64,000 nucleotides of DNA, taken from the NCBI GenBank assembly GCA_947503005.1, contig CANNCA010000008.1, positions 62,001 to 126,000 of the forward strand, read 5' to 3'. A model generated the notes under the pieces. It had not been told where the DNA came from and searched no databases. It worked only from the letters and a program-made list of their open reading frames with translations. The stretch comes from an uncultured Flavobacteriaceae bacterium. GTDB taxonomy: Bacteria; Bacteroidota; Bacteroidia; Flavobacteriales; Flavobacteriaceae. This document shows, piece by piece, positions 8,528-16,935 of the stretch. The first letter of the stretch is position 1. Every line of letters begins with the position of its first letter. The position numbers and the translations under genes were made by a program.

Positions 8528-9220
8528 TTAATTATTTGTTATGGCAGCTGGATTGAATCCTTTAACCAGCAACCATATTCCTAGAACTATTTCGATCAGG
8601 CCTAAATGGAGACCCAAAACTGCAAGTCCTGAAATCTTGACCGTATACTCGCCGGAAAACTGAAAAATGACCTCATCAATTAACATCAATACAACCGCAA
8701 CCAGACCCCAAACCGATATGAACCTAGGTATGAGTTTTGATCGGTATACTAAAAAGTAAAATATCAATGCACTCAGACCATAGAGGAACCCGATCATAAG
8801 GGAAACCCATTGTGAGCGCAAGGCTTTAATGGTAACTCCCAAAGTTTGGGAATAGGAAGGGTCCTGGGTGGCGGCTTCCAAATACTCCTTACTTAAAGTG
8901 ATGAGGAGTAGCGAGCTGATGGCACCGATAATTAGCATGGTAGCCTCAATAACCCTGATACTAACATAGCCAAGGGCCATAGGTTCATTCTGTTTTTTGA
9001 AATACGGAAACATCATAACCGCAATGCCAATAACTGCGGCTACTTCAATGAGTTCAAAGAAAACCCCTAGAACAATTTTAGATTTATTTGGATAAACAAT
9101 TTGGAGGTAGTCGGGTGCACCGGTAAGGGGTTCAATGAGCGAATATCCCAAAGTCCATGTGACCATGACCATTATAAACAAAGCCCCAACAATTCTTCCG
9201 TTTCTTTTGTTCTTGTTCAT
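8528..9220 (-). CDS. DUF4386 integral membrane protein
   Basis: The 230-residue protein begins NKNKRNGRIVGALFIM and has about six hydrophobic segments. YSLIEPLTGAPDYL and the conserved pattern around RVIEATMLIIGAISSLLL are typical of DUF4386. Its function is unknown; members often sit next to small-molecule stress genes. It lies 26 bp after the 2TM-domain gene and abuts the small lipoprotein gene. It is a distant paralogue of the protein at 4647-5273, and both are in gene sets that carry the TGAYN4RTCA operator. Confidence 0.8.
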   Translation of the reverse strand: MNKNKRNGRIVGALFIMVMVTWTLGYSLIEPLTGAPDYLQIVYPNKSKIVLGVFFELIEVAAVIGIAVMMFPYFKKQNEPMALGYVSIRVIEATMLIIGAISSLLLITLSKEYLEAATQDPSYSQTLGVTIKALRSQWVSLMIGFLYGLSALIFYFLVYRSKLIPRFISVWGLVAVVLMLIDEVIFQFSGEYTVKISGLAVLGLHLGLIEIVLGIWLLVKGFNPAAITNN

Positions 9221-9246
9221 TTTTAGTAATAAAAATCAAGGTTTTT

Positions 9247-9516
9247 TTAATGCTGTTTGTTCATTTCTTCTCTAATCATCCTTTCTAACATATCAGGACC
9301 TTTTTTATCGAACACGAATACGCCCATGGCATGCCAAAATACTCCAATGCCCCATCCCATTAAAGGCCATATAAACCATAATTCATTTGGGGAATTAATT
9401 AGGTTGGCCGTTATAAGAATTGCATTTACAACGAGGAAAACGGTTAAATGAACCTTAAACCCAAGCCTTGCTTCTACTTTTTTCTTTGCCTTTAGATACG
9501 CTTTTGTATTTTCCAT
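9247..9516 (-). CDS. 2TM-domain small membrane protein
   Basis: The 89-residue protein has the flavobacterial 2TM-domain layout: a charged start (YLKAKKKVEARLGFKVHL), a first membrane helix (TVFLVVNAILITANLI), then FIWPLMGWGIGVFWHAMGVFVF as the second, and a charged tail. The same domain is found fused to LytTR and kinase proteins in Bacteroidota. Alone, its role is unknown. It lies 98 bp after the gene at 9615-10091, possibly on the same transcript. Confidence 0.8.
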   Translation of the reverse strand: MENTKAYLKAKKKVEARLGFKVHLTVFLVVNAILITANLINSPNELWFIWPLMGWGIGVFWHAMGVFVFDKKGPDMLERMIREEMNKQH

Positions 9517-9614
9517 GATATATTAATTTAGTACTTAATAATTATTTTATCTGAAGTTTTGAACCGACCAACCAACTGTGGCCTATTCTTTTACCCTTAG
9601 ATGATAGCATATAC

Positions 9615-10091
9615 TTATAACTTTCTCTTAAAAATATACCGAGTAATAAATATGCCTTGGTCATCAGTTTCGCCAGCATCACTTTCTACGCCACTTGTAA
9701 CAAATAGTAAATCCCAACCTTCTGCTAACATTGTTGTGAGTTTTGAAGATATCACGGCATCATTTGCCGCTATATTTTGAAAGCGGATACCTCCAACATT
9801 ATAGAAGTTCAACAGTTTTGTTTCTTCAAAATCTTTTACACGAATATCTTTTCGTTTTGATTTGTTTCTAGTGTTATCTTCTTCCGTTTGTTCCGAAGAG
9901 AATTCTGTATAATCGCGCTCCGCTGTGGACGAAATAATTCTTGAGCGACCTAGCCCAAGAGGGACTATGGACTCTACACTGGTTATTACTTTGATTTCGA
10001 ACTCAGGCTGCGAAATCTCTAATTCGTTTTGTGCTTGTACACCAAAGATTGTAGCTATGACAAATAGGCCAGCTATTAGTATTCTTTTCAT
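9615..10091 (-). CDS. Exported protein of unknown function
   Basis: The 158-residue protein has a clear signal peptide (KRILIAGLFVIATIFGVQAQ) and a mature part rich in acidic residues. The C-terminal pattern KLTTMLAEGWDLLFVTSGVESD, with a closing ITRYIFKRKL, suggests a small beta-rich domain. I do not recognise a named family. It carries its own operator and -7 box at 10119-10161, so it probably belongs to the regional regulon. Confidence 0.65.
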   Translation of the reverse strand: MKRILIAGLFVIATIFGVQAQNELEISQPEFEIKVITSVESIVPLGLGRSRIISSTAERDYTEFSSEQTEEDNTRNKSKRKDIRVKDFEETKLLNFYNVGGIRFQNIAANDAVISSKLTTMLAEGWDLLFVTSGVESDAGETDDQGIFITRYIFKRKL

Positions 10092-10118
10092 GATCTAATA
10101 TTTAATTAATGGATAGTC

Positions 10119-10161
10119 TAAAGGTAAAGCTCTCAAAAACAGTATGATATGACCAAAATCA
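10119..10161 (-). promoter_or_regulatory. TGAYN4RTCA operator and -7 box, leftward
   Basis: Operator TGACCAAAATCA (plus-strand reading) at 10150-10161. On the minus strand, 23 bp further, is TACCTTTA (10126 to 10119), one mismatch to TAnnTTTG. The start codon at 10091 follows about 28 nt later. Confidence 0.7.
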
Positions 10162-10182
10162 TCCTGTTGTTCCTTTTTTGTT

Positions 10183-11115
10183 TCAAATCGCTTTTAGATT
10201 GAAATGTTTTAATACCCGCATAGCCCGCAATGTATTCCACCGGCTCGGTTTACCCGCTTTTTCCATGTCAAAATGGGTTTGTCCCGGATGTTTGGCTTGC
10301 ACGTTCCAAGTACCATCTTTATTTTGTTTTTGAAGTAGGAATTCAATGGCCGGCTGCATTCGTGTATCCCACGTAACTTTTGCATTTTGAAAATAATCCA
10401 AGGCACTGAGTATATCGTAACGCCAACGTCTAGGGTAGGAGAGTCTTAAGAAATCTTTGTTGATGATTTCACCCGTTCTGTCCGAAAGGTAAAATTGATG
10501 AAGTAATATGAATTCTTGAGATGATCGGATTGCTTTTTGCACCTCACTCAACAGATACGTATATCCGTTGTTTTCATATTCCGTAAGGCCTTCCAATACT
10601 GAAAGTGTGGTATGTAGTGAACTATGCCTTGCTCCTGAACGGTTTAAACGACAATTGAATCCACCATCGGGCATTAGTTGGGTCAATATGCAATCAACCA
10701 CAGATTTTAAATCTTTTTCATTTGTTTTGAAATAGGAAGCATAGTTTAAGAACATTCCGTTAATGCACTGATCACTCACTTGATTCGTACCTGTAGGTAA
10801 AATACCCCCGTCTTTAGCTTTCTCATTTTGTAAAATAATGGCAATAGATTCTCTTATTAGCTCATTATCAGATGCTATACAAAGGTTTCGTAAATCAATA
10901 AGGGTATAATGGGTGGATGTCCATTTGGGTTGATAAAACTTTTGGCCCCAGTGGCCATCAGGTTTACGTTTTGATAGGTATTGAGCTCCCCAGCCTTCAT
11001 TTGAAATTCGTTCTCTAAGGTCTGTACGTTCTGTAGATAACAAGTCACGATGTACTTGATATTGTATGGCGACATCGCCTTCTAAAAGCCATTCTATTCT
11101 GTTTTTAGAATTCAT
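10183..11115 (-). CDS. Prenyltransferase/squalene-cyclase-like repeat protein
   Basis: The 310-residue all-helical protein has repeats of the squalene-oxidase/prenyltransferase alpha-toroid type: KPDGHWGQKFYQPKW, a DGGFNCR element and the C-terminal QNKDGTWNVQAKHPG. The catalytic DxDD of class II terpene cyclases is not evident, so cyclase activity is doubtful. Bacteroidota proteins of this length are usually annotated only as repeat-containing. No signal peptide is present. It is the last gene of a leftward run that starts at 15235, 35 bp after the gene at 11151. Confidence 0.7.
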   Translation of the reverse strand: MNSKNRIEWLLEGDVAIQYQVHRDLLSTERTDLRERISNEGWGAQYLSKRKPDGHWGQKFYQPKWTSTHYTLIDLRNLCIASDNELIRESIAIILQNEKAKDGGILPTGTNQVSDQCINGMFLNYASYFKTNEKDLKSVVDCILTQLMPDGGFNCRLNRSGARHSSLHTTLSVLEGLTEYENNGYTYLLSEVQKAIRSSQEFILLHQFYLSDRTGEIINKDFLRLSYPRRWRYDILSALDYFQNAKVTWDTRMQPAIEFLLQKQNKDGTWNVQAKHPGQTHFDMEKAGKPSRWNTLRAMRVLKHFNLKAI

Positions 11116-11150
11116 ATGCTTTCATCATATAATTCATTGAAATAGGGTAA

Positions 11151-11675
11151 TCATCCCACCAACTCTGCAAACAATACCATATAGTTATGCCCTTCTCTTT
11201 TAGCACATTTTGGGCAATAAGCATAATGCACATAATAACGCTTGGCTTTTTGATGATGCTTTTCCAAATAGGCATCCATATGTTTGATGAACCTTGGTAC
11301 GGAATTAAAAGGCCCATCATAAACCTTGCTCACATAAGTACCCGAAAGTGTCGTGTTTTCAGCTTCGGGCACCGTATTTTCTACCGACAAATGCAAATCG
11401 GATTTGAATGCGCTCGGGTCAGAGAATAATAATAAAATATCTTTTCTATCTGTAGCAAGACTATGGGAAGCTTCCGCCAGTTTCATCATTTTAGTTACTC
11501 TATTTCCAATCATAGGGGGCAAGGGAATGTGAAAAAGTGTAGGCACTGATGCCTTGATAAATTTTTTATTATCCCAATGATGTGTTTTTTCATCCCATTT
11601 TTTTTGATGAAAGGCCGGACAACATTCTTCGTTTCTTTGCTGCACAACCGTGCTATCTTCGTTCTCTTGTTTCAT
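11151..11675 (-). CDS. Conserved protein with C-terminal CPKC motif
   Basis: The 174-residue soluble protein has paired cysteines near the start (NEECCPAF) and a C-terminal YCPKCAKREGHNY element that could bind zinc or be redox-active. The region IPLPPMIGNRVTKMMKLAEAS and the closing NYMVLFAEL are reminiscent of GyrI-like/effector-binding proteins, but I cannot assign a family with certainty. It sits 58 bp after the GNAT-YoaP gene in a run of stress-type genes, so a small-molecule or metal response is a guess. Confidence 0.6.
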   Translation of the reverse strand: MKQENEDSTVVQQRNEECCPAFHQKKWDEKTHHWDNKKFIKASVPTLFHIPLPPMIGNRVTKMMKLAEASHSLATDRKDILLLFSDPSAFKSDLHLSVENTVPEAENTTLSGTYVSKVYDGPFNSVPRFIKHMDAYLEKHHQKAKRYYVHYAYCPKCAKREGHNYMVLFAELVG

Positions 11676-11733
11676 GACGATTCATTTAAATAAGCAACTC
11701 ATTCTATCCTAAGAGAGTATGTAAATTGAACCA

Positions 11734-12516
11734 CTAACTTTCTATTCGTTCTTTTGTAGCAAGTTCCTTTTTGAGAATATTTCTAAATCGGGCAGCACTG
11801 ATATAATGATCTTCCAATAATTTTCCATTGTATAGTAGATTGAAAACCCCAAACCCGGAAGGAGCATGTTTTGCCTCTTGTGATGTATTTATCTTCGCTA
11901 CTTTTATATGAACATCATGGTCCATAGCCACATTCAAAATAGCTTCTACCGAATTTTCGTGCCAAGGGCATTGGTCGGCATATAATAAATGCCAGCCTTG
12001 ATATTTTTTTTGTTCTGCCGTCCAGTCCATAAGGCTAGGGTTCGGTGCCGTGGCATTCCATTTTTTTGATAACAATTCAAACCTTCCTCTGCTGTCAACT
12101 TCCTTGAATCCGTTGTTTTCAAAAATCCTTTTGTTGGCAATCCAAACACCTTTGCTGGTCATCACACATACCCCATCCATTTTGTTGGACTTTGCCTCCT
12201 TTTCAGCTTCGTTTATGAGCAGGGTTCCATAGCCTTTGTTTCGGTCTTTTTTGGAGTAGACGTACATGCAATGAATAAACATAAAATTATCGGCATCAAC
12301 AGGCCTCCACGCATATTTAGCAGGAACATATTCTATAAAGCCAATCATTTTGTCATCGGCATTCTTAAGAATTTTCAGCTGTAATCCCTCCTTATATCTT
12401 TTTTCAAACCATTTTCGCTTGTTCTCAAAACCCGGATTAGTAATATCCTTAACACAAAAGAGGGTTTCTTCCTTTACATTTTCGGGTGTTACCGTTATGA
12501 TTTTTGTTGGAATCAT
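11734..12516 (-). CDS. GNAT acetyltransferase with C-terminal YoaP-like domain
   Basis: The N-terminal GNAT fold (about residues 1-160) has the acetyl-CoA motif KDRNKGYGTLLINEAE, followed by VCVMTSKGVW. The C-terminal part (about 165-260) has YADQCPWHENSVEAIL and FGVFNLLYNGKLLEDHYIS, which match the YoaP-like domain that often follows a GNAT domain. The YoaP region resembles a thioredoxin-like fold with a single Cys. The acetyl acceptor is unknown. It follows the FMN-binding lipoprotein gene by 17 bp in the same leftward operon. Confidence 0.8.
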   Translation of the reverse strand: MIPTKIITVTPENVKEETLFCVKDITNPGFENKRKWFEKRYKEGLQLKILKNADDKMIGFIEYVPAKYAWRPVDADNFMFIHCMYVYSKKDRNKGYGTLLINEAEKEAKSNKMDGVCVMTSKGVWIANKRIFENNGFKEVDSRGRFELLSKKWNATAPNPSLMDWTAEQKKYQGWHLLYADQCPWHENSVEAILNVAMDHDVHIKVAKINTSQEAKHAPSGFGVFNLLYNGKLLEDHYISAARFRNILKKELATKERIES

Positions 12517-12533
12517 TTTTTAAAACTTGAAAC

Positions 12534-13208
12534 TCATATTTCTTCTAAATAGTTACGATACTTTCGCAAGCCTTCATTCATCATTTCAACAGCCCCTTGG
12601 CTGGTCATGGTCGCACCTGAAATGCCGTCAATGATAGCACCATCATCCGTTCTCTTTTCAATTGCTTTTTGTAGGTTAAAGGTTTTCTGCTCAAGATTTA
12701 TTTTTGTGTTAATAAATTGATTTTCAAACGTGTTTTGGGTGAACGCCGCACCATAACCTTCCGATTCGGCTTTATGTTCAAAAGCAACTTTTTTTATTTC
12801 CAAAGTCTTTTTGTCGACTAGTACATTGGCCCAGATAGCCCCACCAAATCCTTTGCCTTGAATGGGTAGAATTGAAATGTCCGTGTTTTGTATTTCAAAT
12901 ATTGGCATCGCAGTGACTTGTTTTGGTCCGGTCATGGCCTTGTAAAGGCTTACTGCCCTTGTCATATCTATTGGGTTAACCGATCCGTTAGCATCAAGTT
13001 CTTTGAAAGTCATCAATGAATCTATAGTGGTGGAATCGGAGAAAGTAGGTTCGGCAAAATTTGCCAGTTCCCGTATGATAGCCGGTAACTTTGCAACGAC
13101 TTCAGGTTGCTGCTTTACTTCTTCGATTTGTGGTTTTTCCGTATCCTTATTTTCTTTACAGTTCCAAATCAGGGGAATAATAAGTAACACTACTAGTTTT
13201 GCTTTCAT
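12534..13208 (-). CDS. FMN-binding-domain lipoprotein
   Basis: The 224-residue protein has a short lipoprotein signal (VVLLIIPLIWNC) and a C-terminal FMN_bind domain (PF04205). DGISGATMTS at 194-203 is the D-x-x-S-G-A-T flavinylation motif of NqrC/RnfG proteins, with T200 the predicted covalent FMN acceptor. Nqr/Rnf subunits carry more membrane segments, so this is a stand-alone exported flavoprotein for extracytoplasmic electron transfer. The ApbE flavin transferase it would need is not in the window. It is in an operon with GyrI-like, SDR and WG-repeat genes. Confidence 0.82.
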   Translation of the reverse strand: MKAKLVVLLIIPLIWNCKENKDTEKPQIEEVKQQPEVVAKLPAIIRELANFAEPTFSDSTTIDSLMTFKELDANGSVNPIDMTRAVSLYKAMTGPKQVTAMPIFEIQNTDISILPIQGKGFGGAIWANVLVDKKTLEIKKVAFEHKAESEGYGAAFTQNTFENQFINTKINLEQKTFNLQKAIEKRTDDGAIIDGISGATMTSQGAVEMMNEGLRKYRNYLEEI

Positions 13209-13230
13209 CGCATCAATTTTTTTAGATGAT

Positions 13231-13788
13231 TCAGCCTCTTTTTATCAACTGTTTTCTATACGTGATTTTTTTGTTTTGTACATCCCAAATCTCCATAGCG
13301 GGTGCATCCAATTCATATCCATTTTCTTCTGCAAATTTTTCAAATGCCGGATATACTTTGATTATACCAAGAATCACGGAGGACATGCCCTTATAGGGAA
13401 ACTCGGCTACAAGGTATTCTTCGATAGGATATTCGGTAACTTCAAAATCAGTCTTCAGGGCTTCCAACTTTTCAAAATCAGTTTCTAGAATGCATCCTAC
13501 ATCAGAGCGTAAGGTGCTCTTTTCTTTGGTTTTGGGATTATCGTAATAAATGCCAAAACCTTTTGTGGTTTCAATACCGTGGTCATCTATCAATTTTTGG
13601 TACACCCGATCTGAAACGATAGGGCTTTGTGCGTAATCTCCGGTCATTTTTTCGAAGACCAATGTCTCGCCTCCACATTGTTTAATTTCAGGGGATATTT
13701 TTGTAAAACCACCATAATAAGCATAGGCACCTATTATAGCAGCTAAGATTAACCCAACAATGCCGAGAAGTATTGTTTTACCTTTCAT
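13231..13788 (-). CDS. Membrane-anchored GyrI-like small-molecule-binding protein
   Basis: The 185-residue protein has one N-terminal membrane helix (TILLGIVGLILAAIIGAYAYYGG). The remainder, with TLVFEKMTGDYAQSP, GIYYDNP and VAEFPYKGMSSVILGI, has the shape of the GyrI-like/AraC effector-binding fold. Such proteins bind diverse small molecules. The anchor would place the domain outside the cytoplasm. It lies 12 bp after the SDR gene and 22 bp before the FMN-binding lipoprotein gene, so the three are probably co-transcribed. Confidence 0.7.
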   Translation of the reverse strand: MKGKTILLGIVGLILAAIIGAYAYYGGFTKISPEIKQCGGETLVFEKMTGDYAQSPIVSDRVYQKLIDDHGIETTKGFGIYYDNPKTKEKSTLRSDVGCILETDFEKLEALKTDFEVTEYPIEEYLVAEFPYKGMSSVILGIIKVYPAFEKFAEENGYELDAPAMEIWDVQNKKITYRKQLIKRG

Positions 13789-13800
13789 TTTATTAGTTTT

Positions 13801-14562
13801 TTATGAAGTCAACATTCCACCATCCACCACATGGGTACGACCTGTAATGCATTTACTTTCATCCGAAGCCAAGAACAGGGCCATGTCAGCAATTTCACTT
13901 GATTCTACATAACGACCAAAAGGCACTAAGGCCTCGAAACCTTTCAGTACATCATTAGGGCTTTCAGGGTTGATGTCTTTTTCAAGACGCCGCATCATAT
14001 CATTGTTAACGGGCCCAGGATGAATCGTATTCACCCTGATTTTGCGCTCGGCATTCTCCAAGGCCGCTGTTCGCATAAGTCCAATTACGGCATGTTTGGT
14101 TGCTACGTAAGGCCCCAATCCTGCAAAACCTTTTAGGCCTGCGACCGAAGAGGTAATCATAACACTACCGCCTTGCTTCATTTTTGGAATTACATACTTG
14201 CATCCCAGCCAAACGCCTTTCAGGTTCACAGCAATGACCTTATCAAAGGTTTCCTCAGGATATTCCGCTAATGGCTTTGAAGTACCCTCGATACCGGCAT
14301 TGGCAAAAAAGATGTCGATTTTGCCGTAAACCTCCAACGTGTGCTTAACAAACTTTTCATTGTCATTCGCCTTAGAGATATCGGCGACGCAATAGGAAAG
14401 GTTCTCGTGGTCTAATTCTAAACTGGCTTTTTCCAATACTTCTTTGTTTACATCTACAATGACCACTTTGGCGCCCTCATGCAAGAAAAGCTTTGCTGTT
14501 GCTTTACCTATTCCCGCAGCACCTCCTGTGATGATGGCTACTTTATCCTTTAATCGGTTCAT
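13801..14562 (-). CDS. SDR family oxidoreductase
   Basis: This is a classical short-chain dehydrogenase of 253 residues. It has the glycine-rich cofactor motif TGGAAGIGKAT near the start, DVNKE after the second strand (an Asp suggesting NAD preference), the NAG motif (FANAGIEG), the catalytic Ser in MITSSVAG, and YVATK as the YxxxK pair. GPVNND follows, and the C-terminal LFLASDESKCITGRTHVVDGG is standard. It is cytoplasmic. The substrate is unknown. It is the second gene of the operon starting at 15235, 7 bp after the WG-repeat gene. Confidence 0.88.
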   Translation of the reverse strand: MNRLKDKVAIITGGAAGIGKATAKLFLHEGAKVVIVDVNKEVLEKASLELDHENLSYCVADISKANDNEKFVKHTLEVYGKIDIFFANAGIEGTSKPLAEYPEETFDKVIAVNLKGVWLGCKYVIPKMKQGGSVMITSSVAGLKGFAGLGPYVATKHAVIGLMRTAALENAERKIRVNTIHPGPVNNDMMRRLEKDINPESPNDVLKGFEALVPFGRYVESSEIADMALFLASDESKCITGRTHVVDGGMLTS

Positions 14563-14569
14563 GATTATC

Positions 14570-15235
14570 TTATTTTGATTGTAGTTCTAGCTTGTGTATT
14601 TTCCAATTACCTTTCTTACTTTTTATAGAGATTAGGTTATCGGCAAGCAATTTCGCCTTCAATTCAGGCAATCCATATCTTCTTTTTGACATAAGGATGT
14701 TATCCCTTTCTGCCAAGGGCCATTCGATTTCGCCAGTGGTGTTGAGCACAACTTCCATAAAGGAATAATCATAAATGTTGAGTTGAAAATTGTTTTTACC
14801 ACGCAGGGTCTTCTTTACATAAATACCAACGGCACGGCCCTGATCAAATTCGGTCACGTTCAAATATTCGGGCGCGATAACAATTTTGCCTTCCGTGTCA
14901 ATGAAACCATAATGGGGGATATCCTCTTCTTTTAAAACTTTCACGAGACAGCGACCATCTTTAAATCGGGGATAACTAACCCCCATCACATCTTGCCTTG
15001 TTGTATCGGCTCCTTTGTTCCAGACCAGATCGTCTCTGAAATCAATGACCAATTTTCCGGTTTTATCAATAAAACCCCATTGTTCTCCTTTACGCACGGC
15101 GGCCAGACCTCCATGGAATGGAGCTACTTCATCTAAGCCTTGGATAGTTGGTTTATTGATGTCGTTCAGGGTCTGTGAATTTCCTAAAAGCGGTAAGGTC
15201 AGCAGTACTACGAATGTGATAATTATGCGTTTCAT
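14570..15235 (-). CDS. WG-repeat exported protein
   Basis: The 221-residue protein has a signal peptide (IITFVVLLTLPLLGNSQT) and WG/KWG repeats, such as GLAAVRKGEQWGFIDKTG and GRCLVKVLKEED followed by YGFIDTEGKIV. WG-repeat proteins are common in Bacteroidota and probably bind other proteins or the cell surface. It is the first gene of a leftward operon of about seven genes and has one of the best operator/-7 pairs of the window (15258-15300). Confidence 0.82.
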   Translation of the reverse strand: MKRIIITFVVLLTLPLLGNSQTLNDINKPTIQGLDEVAPFHGGLAAVRKGEQWGFIDKTGKLVIDFRDDLVWNKGADTTRQDVMGVSYPRFKDGRCLVKVLKEEDIPHYGFIDTEGKIVIAPEYLNVTEFDQGRAVGIYVKKTLRGKNNFQLNIYDYSFMEVVLNTTGEIEWPLAERDNILMSKRRYGLPELKAKLLADNLISIKSKKGNWKIHKLELQSK

Positions 15236-15257
15236 TTTGATGTATTTTTAGTTTGTT

Positions 15258-15300
15258 CAAAGATATTATCGAGACTTCTCATTGAAAATGATTTCGATCA
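15258..15300 (-). promoter_or_regulatory. TGAYN4RTCA operator and perfect -7 box, leftward
   Basis: Operator TGATTTCGATCA at 15289-15300. On the minus strand, 23 bp further, is TATCTTTG (15265 to 15258), an exact match to TAnnTTTG. It drives the operon beginning at 15235. Confidence 0.75.
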
Positions 15301-15459
15301 GTCACAGTTGTCTTGCGCTCATTCAACCCAGACTGAACTCGATTCAATAAACGAAGGAAAGAAGCGCTCTCAAAGAGCATCCAGAGTTTCAACTAAACAG
15401 ATTACTATTTCGTCGGATTGGCAAATTAAAAGTAACTTCCGAATAGGAAATTTAACTAA

Positions 15460-15912
15460 TTAAAACATCAGATTCGAATAGATCATACTTTTCAAACCTT
15501 TAGGAAGAACGTCACGAATATCCTCCATTTCCCCAAGGGATACATACTTTCGTAAGTAGATAAAAGTGGTATCGATGTATTTTTCAGCAACTTCATCACT
15601 GTATTCAAAATCGTTTACAGCTGCAGGGCCATCGTGTTGTCGAACAAGATCAATGAACTCGGCCATGTGCTTCACTTTGGGCTTTTTTCTCTTGATATTC
15701 CATCCGTTTACATAAACACCCTTTATGAACATGGGAAGTTGGGCAATAAGTTGCAAAGATTCTTCAGGTGGAATGATATCGCGCAGTGCATGCATGATGG
15801 CCGTAAAAATTCGTCCACCTTTATCTGTATCGTTACCAAGGTTCATTTCTTTGGTGTAATCCTTTAAAAATGTGAATCCCTCTTGGGCATATTGATTGAA
15901 ATTGAGTGCCAT
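15460..15912 (-). CDS. DUF2267 family protein
   Basis: The 150-residue helical protein begins NFNQYAQEGFTFLKDYTKEM. The pattern DKGGRIFTAIMHALRDIIPPEESLQLIAQLPMFIKGVY is diagnostic of DUF2267. Members are found beside Usp, Hsp20 and CBS-domain genes in many bacteria; their biochemical role is unknown. It diverges from the universal stress protein at 16034, with one palindrome between them. A weak leftward box CATATTTA lies 23 bp from that palindrome (15944 to 15937), so both genes may share it. Confidence 0.85.
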   Translation of the reverse strand: MALNFNQYAQEGFTFLKDYTKEMNLGNDTDKGGRIFTAIMHALRDIIPPEESLQLIAQLPMFIKGVYVNGWNIKRKKPKVKHMAEFIDLVRQHDGPAAVNDFEYSDEVAEKYIDTTFIYLRKYVSLGEMEDIRDVLPKGLKSMIYSNLMF

Positions 15913-15967
15913 GATTTGTTATTTTATGATGAACTATAAATATGGTGGTTTTCGTTCTACACCCAAA

Positions 15968-16010
15968 TGACCTGTGTCATATTGGAAGAATTTTTTAGCT
16001 CCTATCTTTG
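15968..16010 (+). promoter_or_regulatory. TGAYN4RTCA operator and perfect -7 box, divergent
   Basis: Operator TGACCTGTGTCA at 15968-15979, a 23 bp spacer, then TATCTTTG at 16003-16010 (exact). It drives the Usp at 16034. On the other strand CATATTTA (two mismatches) sits at the same distance and faces the DUF2267 gene. Confidence 0.75.
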
Positions 16011-16033
16011 AGAATCACTTGAAAAATAGACAT

Positions 16034-16882
16034 ATGAAAAATGTTTTGCTTCCTACTGATTTTTCAGACAACGCTTGGAACGCACTGTTCACAGCGGTAA
16101 AGCTCTATGCTGATTTGCCTTGTCAATTTTTCTTATTGCATACTTACGAACCGGAAATCGCCAATATGCTTGGTGATAAAAGTAAAAGGCGGCTGGGCGT
16201 GATTTATGATTCTTTACGTAAACATTCAAATCAAGAATTGGACAAGATTTTGGAGTACCTTGAGAAAAATCATAAAAATGGGAAACACACCTTTGAAAAG
16301 ATTTCAAAGCCAGACGATTTAGTTTCCGTCATAAAGGAAAAAATCAAGGAAAAGGATATTGATGTTGTTATTATGGGAACAAAAGGCGCCACCGGTGCTA
16401 AGAAAGTATTTATGGGGAGTAATACGGTAAAGGTCATTAAGGCCGTTCGAAACAAGCCTGTTATCGCCGTTCCGGAAAACCACGATCTTCAGCGTTTGGA
16501 GCACATCATTTTTCCTACGGATTTTACAAGGCACTATGAAGCTTTTGAGCTGCAAACCTTGTTAGAACTTTCAGCGCTTTGGAAATCACGTATTTCTATT
16601 TTTCAAGTAGCACAAGAGTTTTTGATGAACGATACCCAGAAATCCAATAAAAAATTATTGACTATACGATTAAAAGATATCATGCACGATTTTCATAAAG
16701 TGGAAATGAAAGTCGATGTTGCAGAGGCTATTGGTGAATTTGCCCAAGAAAGTGATGCCGATATGCTTGCCTTGATACATTACAGACATACCTTCTTAGA
16801 AAAATTAACACGTGAACCCGTGGTTAAAAAAGTCGCATTTCAAACGCAAATTCCACTTTTGGTATTGCCGGAGCTGTCGTAA
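16034..16882 (+). CDS. Universal stress protein, two Usp domains
   Basis: The 282-residue protein begins MKNVLLPTDFSDNAWNAL. An upstream in-frame ATG at 15974 lies inside the operator and before the -7 box, so it cannot be used. The first Usp domain has the nucleotide-binding pattern G-x2-G-x9-G-S (GTKGATGAKKVFMGS), indicating ATP binding. A second domain (HIIFPTDFTRHYEAF) is degenerate. Double-domain Usp proteins act in energy stress and dormancy; the molecular target is unknown. It is a strong member of the regional regulon. Confidence 0.9.
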   Translation: MKNVLLPTDFSDNAWNALFTAVKLYADLPCQFFLLHTYEPEIANMLGDKSKRRLGVIYDSLRKHSNQELDKILEYLEKNHKNGKHTFEKISKPDDLVSVIKEKIKEKDIDVVIMGTKGATGAKKVFMGSNTVKVIKAVRNKPVIAVPENHDLQRLEHIIFPTDFTRHYEAFELQTLLELSALWKSRISIFQVAQEFLMNDTQKSNKKLLTIRLKDIMHDFHKVEMKVDVAEAIGEFAQESDADMLALIHYRHTFLEKLTREPVVKKVAFQTQIPLLVLPELS

Positions 16883-16935
16883 CCAAACGTTAAACGAAGG
16901 TAGATTTATATTTCAATCTCAATTTAGCTTTTAAG

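Noticed and set aside
15974-16033. Upstream in-frame ATG extending the first universal stress protein
   Set aside because: It lies inside the operator and before the TATCTTTG box; the conserved Usp start MKNVLLPTDFS is at 16034.
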